Of a DNA stretch of 64,000 nucleotides, positions 23,923 to 35,205 are shown in pieces. Numbering within the stretch: position 1 is the stretch's first letter; each line of letters begins with the position of its first letter. The DNA lies in assembly GCF_022539505.1 (NCBI RefSeq), contig NC_061510.1:231209322-231273321 (forward strand), in the 5' to 3' direction. The notes beneath the pieces are model-generated. The model did not search any database. It saw only the letters and a list, made by a program, of their open reading frames with translations, and was not told where the DNA came from. The DNA comes from Lolium rigidum. Taxonomy: Eukaryota > Streptophyta > Magnoliopsida > Poales > Poaceae. The position numbers were made by a program, and so were the translations under genes.

Positions 23923-25731
23923 CTACTCCCAAAATACACTGGGTGATATTGCTAAGCATTGCGATCCGATGTTTGCCAGAACATCAGCTTCATCGTTGTT
24001 GAGTCTGCTGATATGATTTACTTCGCATCCGTCAAAGAGCTTCTCGAGTTCATTGTATACCTCCTTGTATGCTATCATACTGTCGTTGACTGTGTCGCAT
24101 TGGTTCATCACCTGTTGAGCCACCAATTGGGAGTCGCCGAATATTTTTAGTCGGGTTGCACCACAAGCTTTTGCCATCTTCATCCCATGTATCAGTGCTT
24201 CATACTCTGCCTCGTTGTTAGACGCGTTGGGGAACGTCATCCGCAGTACATACTTCATCTTATCTCCTTGGGGTGATACTAGTATCACGCCGGCTCCAGC
24301 TCCTTCTAGCCTTTTGGACCCGTCAAAATTCATAGTCCATGTTCTCGAAAAATCTGGGGGTCCCGTATTTTGCAGCTCCATCCAATCTGCGACGAATTCT
24401 GGTAAAATCTGTGACTTTATTGCTTTTCTTTTCTCGTACATGATGTCCCGAGGGGAAAGCTCTATTCCCCAAAGGGAGACACGACCCGTAGCTTCCAGGT
24501 TATTCAATATATTGGATAAAGGCGCCTCATTGACCACTATTATCGGATGTGCCGAGAAATAGTATCGCAGTTTTCTTGCGGTTGTGAATACTCCATATGC
24601 TAACTTTTGGTACTGCGGGTACCGCTGTTTTGAAGGCGATAAAACTTCGCTGATGAAGTATACCGGCCGCTGGACTCCATGGAGTTTTCCTTCCTCTTCT
24701 CGCTCAACCACAAGTAATGTGCTGACCACTTGAGGTGTGGCCGCGATATATAACAAAAGAGGTTCCTTTCCCTTGGGCGCCACCAATATTGGTGGTGTTG
24801 AGATTGTGCGCTTGAGATCCTCAAAGGCTCTGTCTGCTTCTTCGGTCCACTCGAATTTTTCTCCTTGTTTGATCAGGGCATAGAACGACAATGCCTTTTC
24901 TCCCAGCCTGGAGACGAATCTGCTCAAAGCTGCGACTCGCCCAGTTAGTTGTTGTATTTCCTTTAACTTTGTTGGCTTCCGCATCGTCAGGATGGCTTGA
25001 ATTTTCTCTGGATTAGCCTCGATTCCTCTTGCTGACACCAGAAACCCGAGAAGTTCTCCTGCAGGAACGCCGAAAGAGCACTTCGTCGGGTTCAGCTTGA
25101 GGCGGAATTTATCGAGGTTGTCAAAAGTTTCCTTGAGATCATCGATCAAGGTTGACCCATTCTTTGTTGTTATGACGACATCGTCAATACACACTTGAAC
25201 GTTCTTGCCAATCTGAGTGGCAAGGCATTTCTGCATCATCCGCTGATATGTTGCTCCCGCGTTTTTCAACCCGAAGGGCATTGTTCTATAGCAGAACACG
25301 CCATAGGGTGTTATGAAAGCTGTTTTAACCTCATCTTCTTCTTTTAATCGGATCTGATTGTAACCATAATATGCGTCCAAGAAGTAAAGACGTTCACAGC
25401 CTGTCGTGGAGTCGATAATTTGATCGATCCTTGGGAGGGGGAAGTGATCCTTTGGACAATGTTTATTGAGACACGTGAAGTCGACGCACATGCAAAGGAC
25501 CTCTGTATTTTTTTTCGGGACCAGCACTGGGTTGGCTACCCACGTGGCCTCTGTGTGTAACTCCTTTATAAATCCGGCTTCTCTGAGTCGATTAATCTCC
25601 GACAGCATAGCTTTGCGGTTTGGTTCCGAAAACGCCGCAAAGGTTGTTTGATTGGTCTGGCCAAAGGATCCAAGTTTAGAGGGTGCTCGGCAAGTTCCTT
25701 GGGCACTCCTGGCATGTCTGTTGGACACCAT
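23923..25731 (-). pseudogene. Reverse transcriptase and RNase H of the Retand-like element
   Basis: An open frame of 602 codons. Reverse transcriptase landmarks in order: VPKKNTEVLCMCVDFTCLNK, DHFPLPRID, TAFITPYGVFCYRTMPFGLKNAGATYQRMM, and the catalytic VCIDDVVI (the usual plant Ty3 motif is YVDD or YIDD; here C replaces Y). RNase H follows, with MNFDGSKRLEGAGAG, NNEAEYEAL and FGDSQLVAQQV supplying the acidic residues. It lies between the protease (25779 upward) and the integrase (23799 downward), with stops on both sides, so the polyprotein is broken at these joints. It is longer than a single exon ORF usually survives, so decay is moderate. Confidence 0.88.
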
Positions 25732-25778
25732 GCGAAGATTTCCCAGCGCTCACGGAGGAACTCGACGAGCACGCTTTC

Positions 25779-26785
25779 CTATGCGAGATCCATATTTGTT
25801 GCGATAGCTGTCGTCTTCTTGGGATCTGTCGGGTGGATCTGCACTTCCTTTGAGTTTTTGGTTGTGTCAAAGGTTGGCTCCTTTAGCGGCCTCCCTCCAT
25901 CAGGCAACACGTCATAATCAGTTGTTAGCCTGGACGCCATGTACTCTGCTTGCATTCCGAAGGTTTCTGATAGTCGATGAAAATCTTTGTCGCACTTATT
26001 CGCTAGCGCGAAACTGCCTTTTACTGTGATTGGGCCTTTGGGTCCTAGGAGTATCCACAATAAGTATGTGTAATGTGGTTCCGCCATAAACCGGGCATAC
26101 GCGGGTCGTCCCAGTAGAGCATGGTACTGTGATGGAAAATCCACGACTTCGAACTCCAGCCTTTCTATCTTGTAGTTCTCTCGGGTTCCAAGCTGAACGT
26201 CGAGATTGATCTTTCCCAATGGATAACTTGGCTTGTCTGGTGTGATACCATGGAAACGTGTGTCTGTTGGTTTTAAGTTTGCCAAGGATATATTCATCTT
26301 CCTCAATGTATCTGCGTACATGAGGTTTAAACTGCTGCCTCCATCTACGAATACTCGTGAAATATCGAATCCTGCGATCACCGCTGGTAAGATCAAAGCT
26401 GATTGCCCTGGTCGAGGGACTTGCTACAGGTGGTTTGCTATGGTGAAGCCAATGTCCTGTCCCGACCAATTCAGGTACTCGATTGTTGGTGGAGGCATCT
26501 TTTCTGCCATGAAGACTTGTCGTGAAATAACTTTTTGAGCTCTGTTGGATGGTCTGGCCTTCTGAATCATCGAGACCGCACCATTGGTGTCGATATAAGG
26601 AGGCGGGTGTGGAGCTGCCGCCAATTGCAACTGGTGTCGATTTTCGTTCGTGATCGCGGGAGGAGGTGGAAGGTGGATCTCACTCCTTGGCCCTTGTGGA
26701 TTATTATTTGCTGCATGTGCATTGGCATGCCCCGCGTACCTATTCAGCGCTTGGAAAGTTCGGCAATCCTTCTGCAAATGCTCCG
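25779..26785 (-). pseudogene. Gag tail and protease of the Retand-like element
   Basis: 26785-26424 encodes the gag-protease spacer and resumes exactly where 35206 leaves off: ...SNGKRQ | SEHLQKDC, a zinc-knuckle-like region with C and H residues. 26396-25779 holds the protease, with VFVDGGSSLNLMY as the active-site motif (DGGSS is typical of Tat-group proteases) and LLGRPAYARF as the second hallmark. A stop or shift near 26400-26424 and another near 25779 break the chain. The W-type solo LTR sits at 26791, flanked by ACTGC. Confidence 0.82.
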
Positions 26786-28037
26786 ACTGCTGATGTCTAC
26801 GCACGCTTCTATTCCTGTAGACAGTGTTGGGCCTCCAAGAGCAGAGGTTTGTAGAACAGCAGCAAGTTTCCCTTAAGTGAATCACCCAAGGTTTATCGAA
26901 CTCAGGGAGGTAGAGGTCAAAGATATCCCTCTCAAGCAACCCTGCAATTAAGATACAAGAAGTCTCTTGTGTCCCCAACACACCTAATACACTTGTCAGA
27001 TGTATAGGTGCACTAGTTCGGCGATAAAGATGGCAGCAAGCAAACATGTAACAGAACTTGTTGGAAATGGTGTTTCAATGCTTAGAAACAAGGCCTAGGG
27101 ATCATACTTTCACTAGTGGACACTCTCAACAATGATCACATAACTGAATAAATAAATGCTACTTTTAAACACTCTCTCGCTGGATAACAAACACCATTCA
27201 TTGTGTAGGGCTACAAAAGCACACCTCAAGCCGGAGTAAACAAGCTCCACAACGTCCGGAGTTCATATTAAAGTAACCTCTAGAGTGCATAATAGACCGT
27301 TGCAATTTAGACCGAGTACTAACATAGCATACACACTGTCACCAATAGCTATGAAAGGGGGAATAGATCACATCAATACTACCATAGTAATAGTTAACTT
27401 CATAATCTACAAGAGATTACAATCATAACCTACGCCAAGTACTACATGATGCACACACTGTCAACTTTACATCATGGAGGAGGAATAGACTACTTTAATA
27501 ACATCACTAGAGTAGCACATAGATTAATAGTGATACAAAGCTCGTGATCACATAAAGATCACACCATGGGAGAGAGAGATGAACCACATAGCTACCGGTA
27601 GAGCCCTCAGCCTCGGGGGAGAACTACTCCCTCCTCATCATGGGAGACAGCAATGGCGATGAAGATGGCGGTGGTGTCGATGGAGATAACTCCGGGGGCA
27701 ATTCCTCGTCCCGGCGGCGTGCCGGAACAGAGACTTCTGACCCCCGAAACTAGGTTTCGCGATGGCGGCGGCGCCCCTAGAGTCTTTCTAGAATATGATT
27801 GATTGATCTCGGGTTTTCGCGTCGCGAGGGATTATATAGGCGAAAGGGAGGCATCGGTGGAGTCCCGAGGGGCCCACACCATAGGGTGGGGCGGCCCCCC
27901 TCCTGGCCACGCCGGCTGATGGGGAGGAGGGCCCTGGGCCTCCTCTGGCCTGGCCCTTCTGGCTCCGTGAGTCTTCTGGCGAAATAGAATTTCTGTGATT
28001 TTTCTGAATTTTTCCGAGCACTTTAGGTTTTGGGCCT

Positions 28038-29641
28038 TGATACGTCTCAAACGTATCCATAATTTCTTATGTTCCATGCTAATTTTATGACAATACTCAC
28101 ATGTTTTATACACACTTTACATCGTTTATATGCATTTTCCGGCACTAACCTATTGACGAGATGCCGAAGAACCAGTTGATGTTTTCTGCTGTTTTTGGTT
28201 TCAGAAATCCTACAAAGGAAATATTCTCGAAATTGGACGAAATCAACGCCCAGGGTCTTATTTTTCCACGGAGCTTCCAGAAGACCGAAGAGCATACGAA
28301 GTGGGGCCACGAGGCGGCCAAACCATAGGGCGGCGCGGCCAGGGAGGGGCCCGCGCCGGCCTATGGTGTGGGCCCCTCGTGCCTCCTCCGACTCTACCCT
28401 TCCGCCTACTTAAACTCTCTGTCGTGAAAACCCTATTACCAAGAGCCACGATACGGAAAAAGTTCCAGAGACGCCGCCGCCGCCAATCCCATCTCGGGGG
28501 ATTCAGGAGATCGCCTCCGGCACCCCGCCGGAGAGGGGAATCATCTCCCGGGGGACTCTACATCACCATGATCGCCTCCGGACTGATGTGTGAGTAGTTC
28601 ATCCTTGGACTATGGGTCCATAGCAGTAGCTAGATGGTTGTCTTCTCCTCATTGTGCTATCATGTTAGATCTTGTGAGCTGCCTATCATAATCAAGATCA
28701 TCTATTTGTAATGCTACATGTTGTGTTTGTTGGGATCCGATGAATATGGAATACTATGTCAAGTTGATTATCAATCTATCATATATGTGTTGTTTATGTT
28801 CTTGCATGCTCTCCGTTGCTAGTAGAGGCTCTGGCCAAGTTGATACTTGTAACTCCAAGAGGGAGTATTTATGCTCGATAGTGGGTTCATGCCTCCATTG
28901 AATCTGGGACAAGTGACGTAAAGTTCTAAGGTTGTGGATGTGCTCGTTGCCACTAGGGATAAAACATCAATGCTTTGTATAAGGATATTTGTGTTGATTA
29001 CATTACGCATCATACTTAATGAAATTGTCTCGTTGTTTGCAACTTAATACCGGAAGGGGTGCGGATGCTAACTCCGAAGGTGGACTTTTTAGGCATAGAT
29101 GCATGCTGGATAGCGGTCTATGTACTTTGTCGTAATGCCCTGATTAAATCTCATAGTAGTCATAGTGATATGTATGTGCATTGTTATGCCCTCTCTATTT
29201 TTCAATTGCCCAACTGTAATTTGTTCACCCAACATGCTATTTATCTTATTGGAGAGACACCACTAGTGAACTGTGGACCCCGGTCCATTCTTTTACATCT
29301 GAAATACAATCTACTGCAAACTCTGTTCTCTACCGTTCTTCGCAAACAAACATCATTTTCCACACCATACGTTTAATCCTTTGTTTACAGCAAGCCGGTG
29401 AGATTGACAACCTCACTGTTAAGTTGTGGCAAAGTATTGTGATTGTGTTGTGCAGGTTCCACGTTGGCGCCGAAATCCCTGGTGTTGCACCGCACTACAC
29501 TCTGTCACCAACAACCTTCACGTGGCCCTTGACTCCTACTGGTTCGATAAACTTGGTTTCTTACTGAGGGAAAACTTGCTGCTGTACGCATCACACCTTC
29601 CTCTTGGGGTTCCCAACGGACGTGTGTCTCACGCGCCATCA
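28038..29641 (+). repeat. 5' LTR of element C
   Basis: A 1604-bp LTR of subtype I, from TGATACGTCTCAAACG to CGCGCCATCA, followed 11 bases later by the primer-binding site. Confidence 0.9.
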
Positions 29642-29652
29642 AGCAATTTTTC

Positions 29653-29670
29653 TGGCGCCGTTGCCGGGGA
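29653..29670 (+). other. Primer-binding site of element C
   Basis: TGGCGCCGTTGCCGGGGA, complementary to the 3' end of plant tRNA-Asp, as in Athila-type elements. Confidence 0.88.
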
Positions 29671-29950
29671 GATCAAGACACGCTGCAAGGGGAGTCTCCC
29701 ACATCCAATCTCTTTACTTTGTTTTTGTCTTGCTTTACTTTATTTTATTTACTGCTTTGTTTGCTCTCTATATCAAAAACACAAAAAATTAGTTACTTGT
29801 ATTACCTTATTTACTGTCTTGTTTGCGTTCTCTATATCAAAAATACAAAAAAAATAGTTACTAGTTTTACTTTATTTACTGTCTTGTTTGCGTTCTCTAT
29901 ATTAAAAACACAAAAAAATTAGTTACTTGCATTTACTTTATTTTGTTATC

Positions 29951-30366
29951 ATGTCTAGTCCTGCACTTGTTTTCCTCGTCACCCGAGGAATTGATCTTTA
30001 CTTTTAAACAAGGGAGTGAGGAGAGTTTTGAAGAAGCTTGGTCTAGAATTTTGGATTTTTATGGTAAAACAAAACCTAGAATGACTCTAAGTTTGCTTCT
30101 TAGTAATTTTTATTTTGGGCTTATTGTTCGCTATAGATATGCTTTGGATGCTTTAGTGGGAGGAGATTTCCTTCACTGCGATGGGGATCAAAAGCTTTTA
30201 ATGCCATAAAGAAATTGGTTACATCATCTAGCTCAGCTAGTAATTTCGATTCATCTCTTGCTAGTATTTATGATAGATTAAACACTCTTGAAACAAACAT
30301 ATCTTGTTTAAAAGAAGGGTACAACCAGATTCATGAATATTATGATTATGTTCCAGTAAATTTTTA
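29951..30366 (+). pseudogene. Gag-like remnant of element C
   Basis: ATG at 29951 opens a short frame that stops at once; a second frame (about 29971-30209) reads LIFTFKQGSEESFEEAWSRI and DALVGGDFLHCDGDQ, and the thread continues after a shift with SIYDRLNTLETN and SCLKEGYNQI before TAA at 30366. It is unlike the gag of elements A and D (LDNEHVAQAWERMKSLV), although the flanking non-coding sequence is nearly the same. The part matching the first half of a normal gag domain is largely missing, so this looks like a compacted, decayed cassette. The upstream leader (29730-29940) has repeated TATTTACTGTCTTGTTTGCG units about 75 bases apart. Confidence 0.6.
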
Positions 30367-30373
30367 ACCTTCA

Positions 30374-30828
30374 ATGTGGATCCCTACTATTAAAATTGCT
30401 ATTTGTGGTGAAACTTTTTATGCCCGTTGTGATATTATGTCTGAGTTTTGCCTTATGCCTAAAAGTATCTATGAATCTTTGACACTTTGGGAACTTACTG
30501 AAGGTGGAGAAGGAATAACTCTTACTGATAATTTTGTTATAATTCCTGAGGGGTAGCTGAAGGTGTGTTCACAACCTTTCTTGGAAGAACGGTATCCACT
30601 GATTACCTCGTTATTGAATGTGTAGGGACAAGACAAATCACACTTGGAAGATCCCTGCTGAAACTCTTGGGAGCAACCATAGATGTGGGAAAAGGCACTC
30701 TAAATTTTACCTCTACACCTGGATGCAGTCAAGTATTTCCTAGACCAAAGAGTAAGAATAAGAGTAAGAAGGATAGGCGCAAAGCCCCTGGTAATAATGT
30801 TAATGCTTCATCTCTTGATAATACTTGA
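30374..30828 (+). pseudogene. Protease-like remnant of element C
   Basis: ATG at 30374 starts MWIPTIKIAICGETFYARCD, where the expected catalytic D-S/T-G is replaced by CDIMSEFCLMP: the active site has no glycine after D, so it may be catalytically dead. A stop at about 30555 is followed by the continuing frame VFTTFLGRTVSTDYLVIECVG and the second hallmark ITLGRSLLKLLGATIDVGKG. The frame ends NASSLDNT at TGA 30826-30828, the same ending as in element A (1090-1113), which marks the 3' border of the swapped cassette. Confidence 0.65.
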
Positions 30829-33436
30829 TTCACACTTTCTGCGCCTAGCTGAAAGGCGTTAAAGAAAACGCTTATGGGAGACAACCCATTATTTTACTTC
30901 TGCACTTTTGTTTTATATTTGAGTCTTGGAAGTTGTTACTACTGTAGCAACCTCTCCTTATCTTTATTTTATTGCATTGTTGTGCCAAGTAAAGTCTTTG
31001 ATAGTAAGATTGATACTAGAATTGGATTACTGCGCAGAAACAGATTTCTTGCTGTCACGAAATTGAGTAGCCCCGTCTGTAGGTAACTCAGAAAAATCTG
31101 CCAATTTACGTGCGTGATCCTCAGATATGTACGCAACTTTCATTAAATTTGAGCTTTTTCATCTGAGCAAGTTAAGTGCCCCTGAAAAATCCGTCTTTAC
31201 GGACTGTTCTGTTTTGACAGATTCTGCCTTTTATTTCGCATTGCCTGTTTTGCTATGTTGGATGGATTTCTTTGTTCCATTAACTTTCAGTAGCTTTGTG
31301 CAATGTCCAGAAGTGTTAAGAATGATTATGTCACCTCTGAATATGTGAATTTTCGATTATGCACTAACCCTCTAATGAGTTTGTTTTGAGTTTGGTATGG
31401 AGGAAGTTTTCAAGGATCAAGAGAGGAGGATGATACAATAGGATCAAGAAGTGTGAAAAATCTAAGCTTGGGGATGCCCCCGTGGTTCATCCCTGCATAT
31501 TTCAAGAAGACTCAAGCATCTAAGCTTGGGTATGCCCAAGGCATCCCCTTCTTCATCGACAACTTATCAGGTCACCTCTAGTGAAACTATATTTTTATTC
31601 CGTCACATCTTATGTGCTTTACTTGGAGCGTCTGTATGTTTTTATTTTTGTTTTTGTTTGAATAAAATCGGATTCTAGCATTCTTTGTTTGGGAGAGAGA
31701 CACGCTCCGCTGTTTCATATGAACACTGGTGTTCTTAGCTTTACTTTTAATGTTCATGGCGAAGGTTGAAACTGCTTCGTTCATCGTTATTTGGTTGGAA
31801 ACAGAAAATGCTTCATGTGGTAATTGGTATAATGTCTTGAATAATTTGATACTTGGCAATTGTTGTGCTCAAATAGATCATGTTTAAGCTCTTGCATCAT
31901 GTACTTTGTACCCATTAATGAAGAACTACCATAGAGCTTGTTGAAATTTGGTTTGCATGATTGGTCTCTCTAAAGTCTAGATATTTTCTGGTTAAGGTGT
32001 TTGAACAACAAGGAGACAGTGTAGAGTCTTATAATGCTTGCAATATGTTCTTATGTAAGTTTTGTTGTACCGGTTTATACTTGAGTTTGCTTCAAACAAC
32101 CTTGCTAGGCAAAGCCTTGTATTGAGAGGGATTACTTCTCGTGCATCCAAATCCTTGAGCCAAAAACTATGCCATTTGTGTCCACCATACCTACCTACTA
32201 CATGGTATTTCTCTGCCATTCCAAAGTAAATTACTTGAGTGCTACCTTTAAAATTCCACTCCTTGTCTTTGCAATATATAGCTCATGGGAAAGTAGCCTT
32301 AAAAACTATTGTGGTATTGAATATGTAGCTTATGTGTCTTATTTCTTATAAGTTGCTTGTTGAGCGGTAACCATGCACCTTTGTTGAATATCATGTGAGT
32401 TGCTATGCATGTTTGTCTTGTCTGAAGTAAGGGTGATTTATCATGATCAAATGGTTTGAGTATTCATATTGTTAGAGAACAACATTGGGCCGCTAACTAA
32501 AGCCATGAATCATGGTGGAAGTTTCAGGTTGGACATCAATCCTCAATCTCTTATGAGAATATTATCTGTTGTTGAATGCTTATGCATTAAAGAGGAGTCC
32601 ATTATCTGTTGTCTATGTTGTCCCGGTATGGATGTCTTAAGTTGAGATCTATCAAAAACGATAAATGAAATGCGATCTATCTCCTTGGACCTTTGTACAG
32701 GCAACATAGAGGTACCCCTTTGTCACACTTGGTTGAAACATATGTTATGCAATGATAATCCATGTAAATCCAAGCTAATTAGGACAAGGTGCGAGCACTA
32801 TTGGTACTCTATGCATAAGGCTTGCAACTTATAGGATATCTTATGCATAATACATATGAATTATTACTACCGTTGACAAAATTGTTTCTATATTTTCAAA
32901 ATGAAAAGCTCTAGCACAAAAATAGTAATCCATGCTTCCCTCTGCGAAGGGCCTTTCTTTTACTTTATGTTGAGTCAGTTTACCTACTTCTTTCTATCTT
33001 AGAAGCAAACACTTGTATCAACTGTGTGCATTGATTCCTACATACTTGCTTATTTGCATTCATCATATTACTTTGTGTTGACAATTATCCATGAGATATA
33101 TCCATGAGATAAACATGTTGAAGTTGAAAGCAACTACTGAAACTTATATCTTCCTTTGTGTTGTTTCAAAGCTTTCTACTAAGAATTTATTGCTTTATGA
33201 GTTAACTCCTGTGCAAGTCTTATTGATGCTTGTCTTGAAAGTACTATTCATGAAAAGTCTTTGTTATATGATTCAGTTGTTTAATCATTGTCTTTACCAT
33301 TGCTTCGAATCACTTCATTCATCTCATATGCTTTACAATAGTATTGATCAAGATTATGATAGCATGTCACTTCGGAAATTATCCTTGTTATCGTTTACCT
33401 ACTCGAGGGCGAGTAGGAACTAAGCTTGGGGATGCT
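30829..33436 (+). mobile_element. Non-coding interior of element C
   Basis: Colinear with 1114-3721 of element A, with only scattered differences. CTAAGCTTGGGGATGCC near 31462 and a one-base variant near 31521 precede the true polypurine tract at about 33420. Confidence 0.8.
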
Positions 33437-35039
33437 TGATACGTCTCAAACGTATCCATAATTTCTTATGTTCCATGCTACTTTTATGACAATACTCACA
33501 TGTTTTATACACACTTTACATCGTTTATATGCATTTTACGGCACTAATCTATTGACGAGATGCCGAAGAGCCAGTTGTTGTTTTCTGATGTTTTTGGTTT
33601 CAGAAACCCTACAAAGGAAATATTCTCGGAATTGGACAAAATCAACGCCCAGGGTCTTATTTTTCCACGGAGCTTCCAGAAGACCGAAGAGCATACGAAG
33701 TGGGGCCACGAGGCGGCCAAACCATAGGGCGGCGCGGCCAGGGAGGGGCCCACGCCGGCCTATGGTGAGGGCCCCTAGTGCCTCCTCCGACTCTGCCCTT
33801 CCGCCTACTTAAACTCTCTGTCACGAAAACCCTATTACCGAGAGCCACGATACGGAAAAAGTTCCAGAGACGCCGCCGCCGCCAATCCCATCTCGGGGGA
33901 TTCAGGAGATCGCCTCCGGCACCTCGCCGGGAGAGGGAATCATCTCCCGGAGGACTCTACATCACCATGATCGCCTCCGGACCGATGTGTGAGTAGTTCA
34001 TCCTTGGACTATGGGTCCATAGCAGTAGCTAGATGGTTGTCTTCTCCTCATTGTGCTATCATGTTAGATCTTGTGAGCTTCCTATCATGATCAAGATCAT
34101 CTATTTGTAATGCTACATGTTGTGTTTGTTGGGATCCGATGAATATGGAATACTATGTCAAGTTGATTATCAATCTATCATATATGTGTTGTTTATGTTC
34201 TTGCATGCTCTCCGTTGCTAGTAGAGGCTCGGCCAAGTTGATACTTGTAACTCCAAGAGGGAGTATTTATGCTCGATAGTGGGTTCATGCCTCCATTGAA
34301 TATGGGACACCGACTGAAAGTTCTAAGGTTGTGGATGTGCCGTTGCCACTAGGGATAAAACATCAATGCTTTGTCTAAGGATATTTGTGTTGATTACATT
34401 ACGCACCATACTTAATGCAATTGTCTGTTGTTTGCAACTTAATACTGGAAGGGGTGCGGATGCTAACCTGAAGGTGGACTTTTTAGGCATAGATATATGC
34501 ATGCTGGATAGCGGTCTATGTACTTTGTCGTAATGCCCTGATTAAATCTCATAGTAGTCATCGTGATATGTATGTGCATTGTTATGCCCTCTCTATTTGT
34601 CAATTGCTCAACTGTAATTTGTTCACCCAACATGCTATTTATCTTATTGGAGAGACACCACTAGTGAACTGTGGACCCCGGTCCATTCTTTTAAATCTGA
34701 AATACAATCTACTGCAAACTCTATTCTCTACTGTTCTTCGCAAACAAATATCATTTTCCACACCATACGTTTAATCCTTTGTTTACAGCAAGCCGGTGAG
34801 ATTGACAACCTCACTGTTAAGTTGGGGCAAAGTATTGTGATTTTGTTGTGCAGGTTCCACGTTGGCGCCGGAATCTCTGGTGTTGCGCCGCACTACACTC
34901 CATCACCAACAACCTTCACGTGGCCCTTGACTCCTACTGGTTTGATAACCTTGGTTTCTTACTGAGGGAAAACTTGTTGTTGTACGCATCACACCTTCCT
35001 CTTGGGGTTCCCAACAGACGTGTGTCTCACGCGCCATCA
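33437..35039 (+). repeat. 3' LTR of element C
   Basis: A 1603-bp LTR, partner of 28038-29641, ending CGCGCCATCA followed by the target duplication GGCCT. Confidence 0.9.
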
Positions 35040-35205
35040 GGCCTTTTCTGTAATAAACAGAAACTGGCACTGTGGCATCTTGTTAATAGGTTAGTCCAAT
35101 AAATGCCATAATATGATATAAAGTGCATATAAAACATGTAGCAATTGGTATAATATAAGCATGGAACATCAAGAATTATAGATACGTTGGAGACGTATCA
35201 ACTGC

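Larger units (their letters stand above)
28038..35039 (+). mobile_element. Complete Sabrina-like element C
   Basis: The element is 7002 bp, with two LTRs of about 1604 bp, a primer-binding site, a short coding region and a polypurine tract. The target duplication GGCCT is at 28033-28037 and 35040-35044, within the W-type solo LTR. By eye the two LTRs differ at about nine of the first 215 positions, fewer further in. There is no reverse transcriptase or integrase, so it is non-autonomous. Confidence 0.9.
26791..35200 (-). mobile_element. W-type solo LTR, split by element C
   Basis: The pieces 26791-28037 (TGATGTCTACGC...) and 35045-35200 (...GACGTATCA) together make about 1403 bp, matching the LTR at 13449-14862. 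There is no internal region, so this is a solo LTR left by LTR-LTR recombination. The target duplication ACTGC is at 26786-26790 and 35201-35205. It lies in the gag-protease region of the Retand-like element. Confidence 0.85.

Noticed and set aside
23959..24562. Plus-strand ORFs over the Retand-like pol
   Set aside because: Antisense shadows of the reverse transcriptase and RNase H frame.
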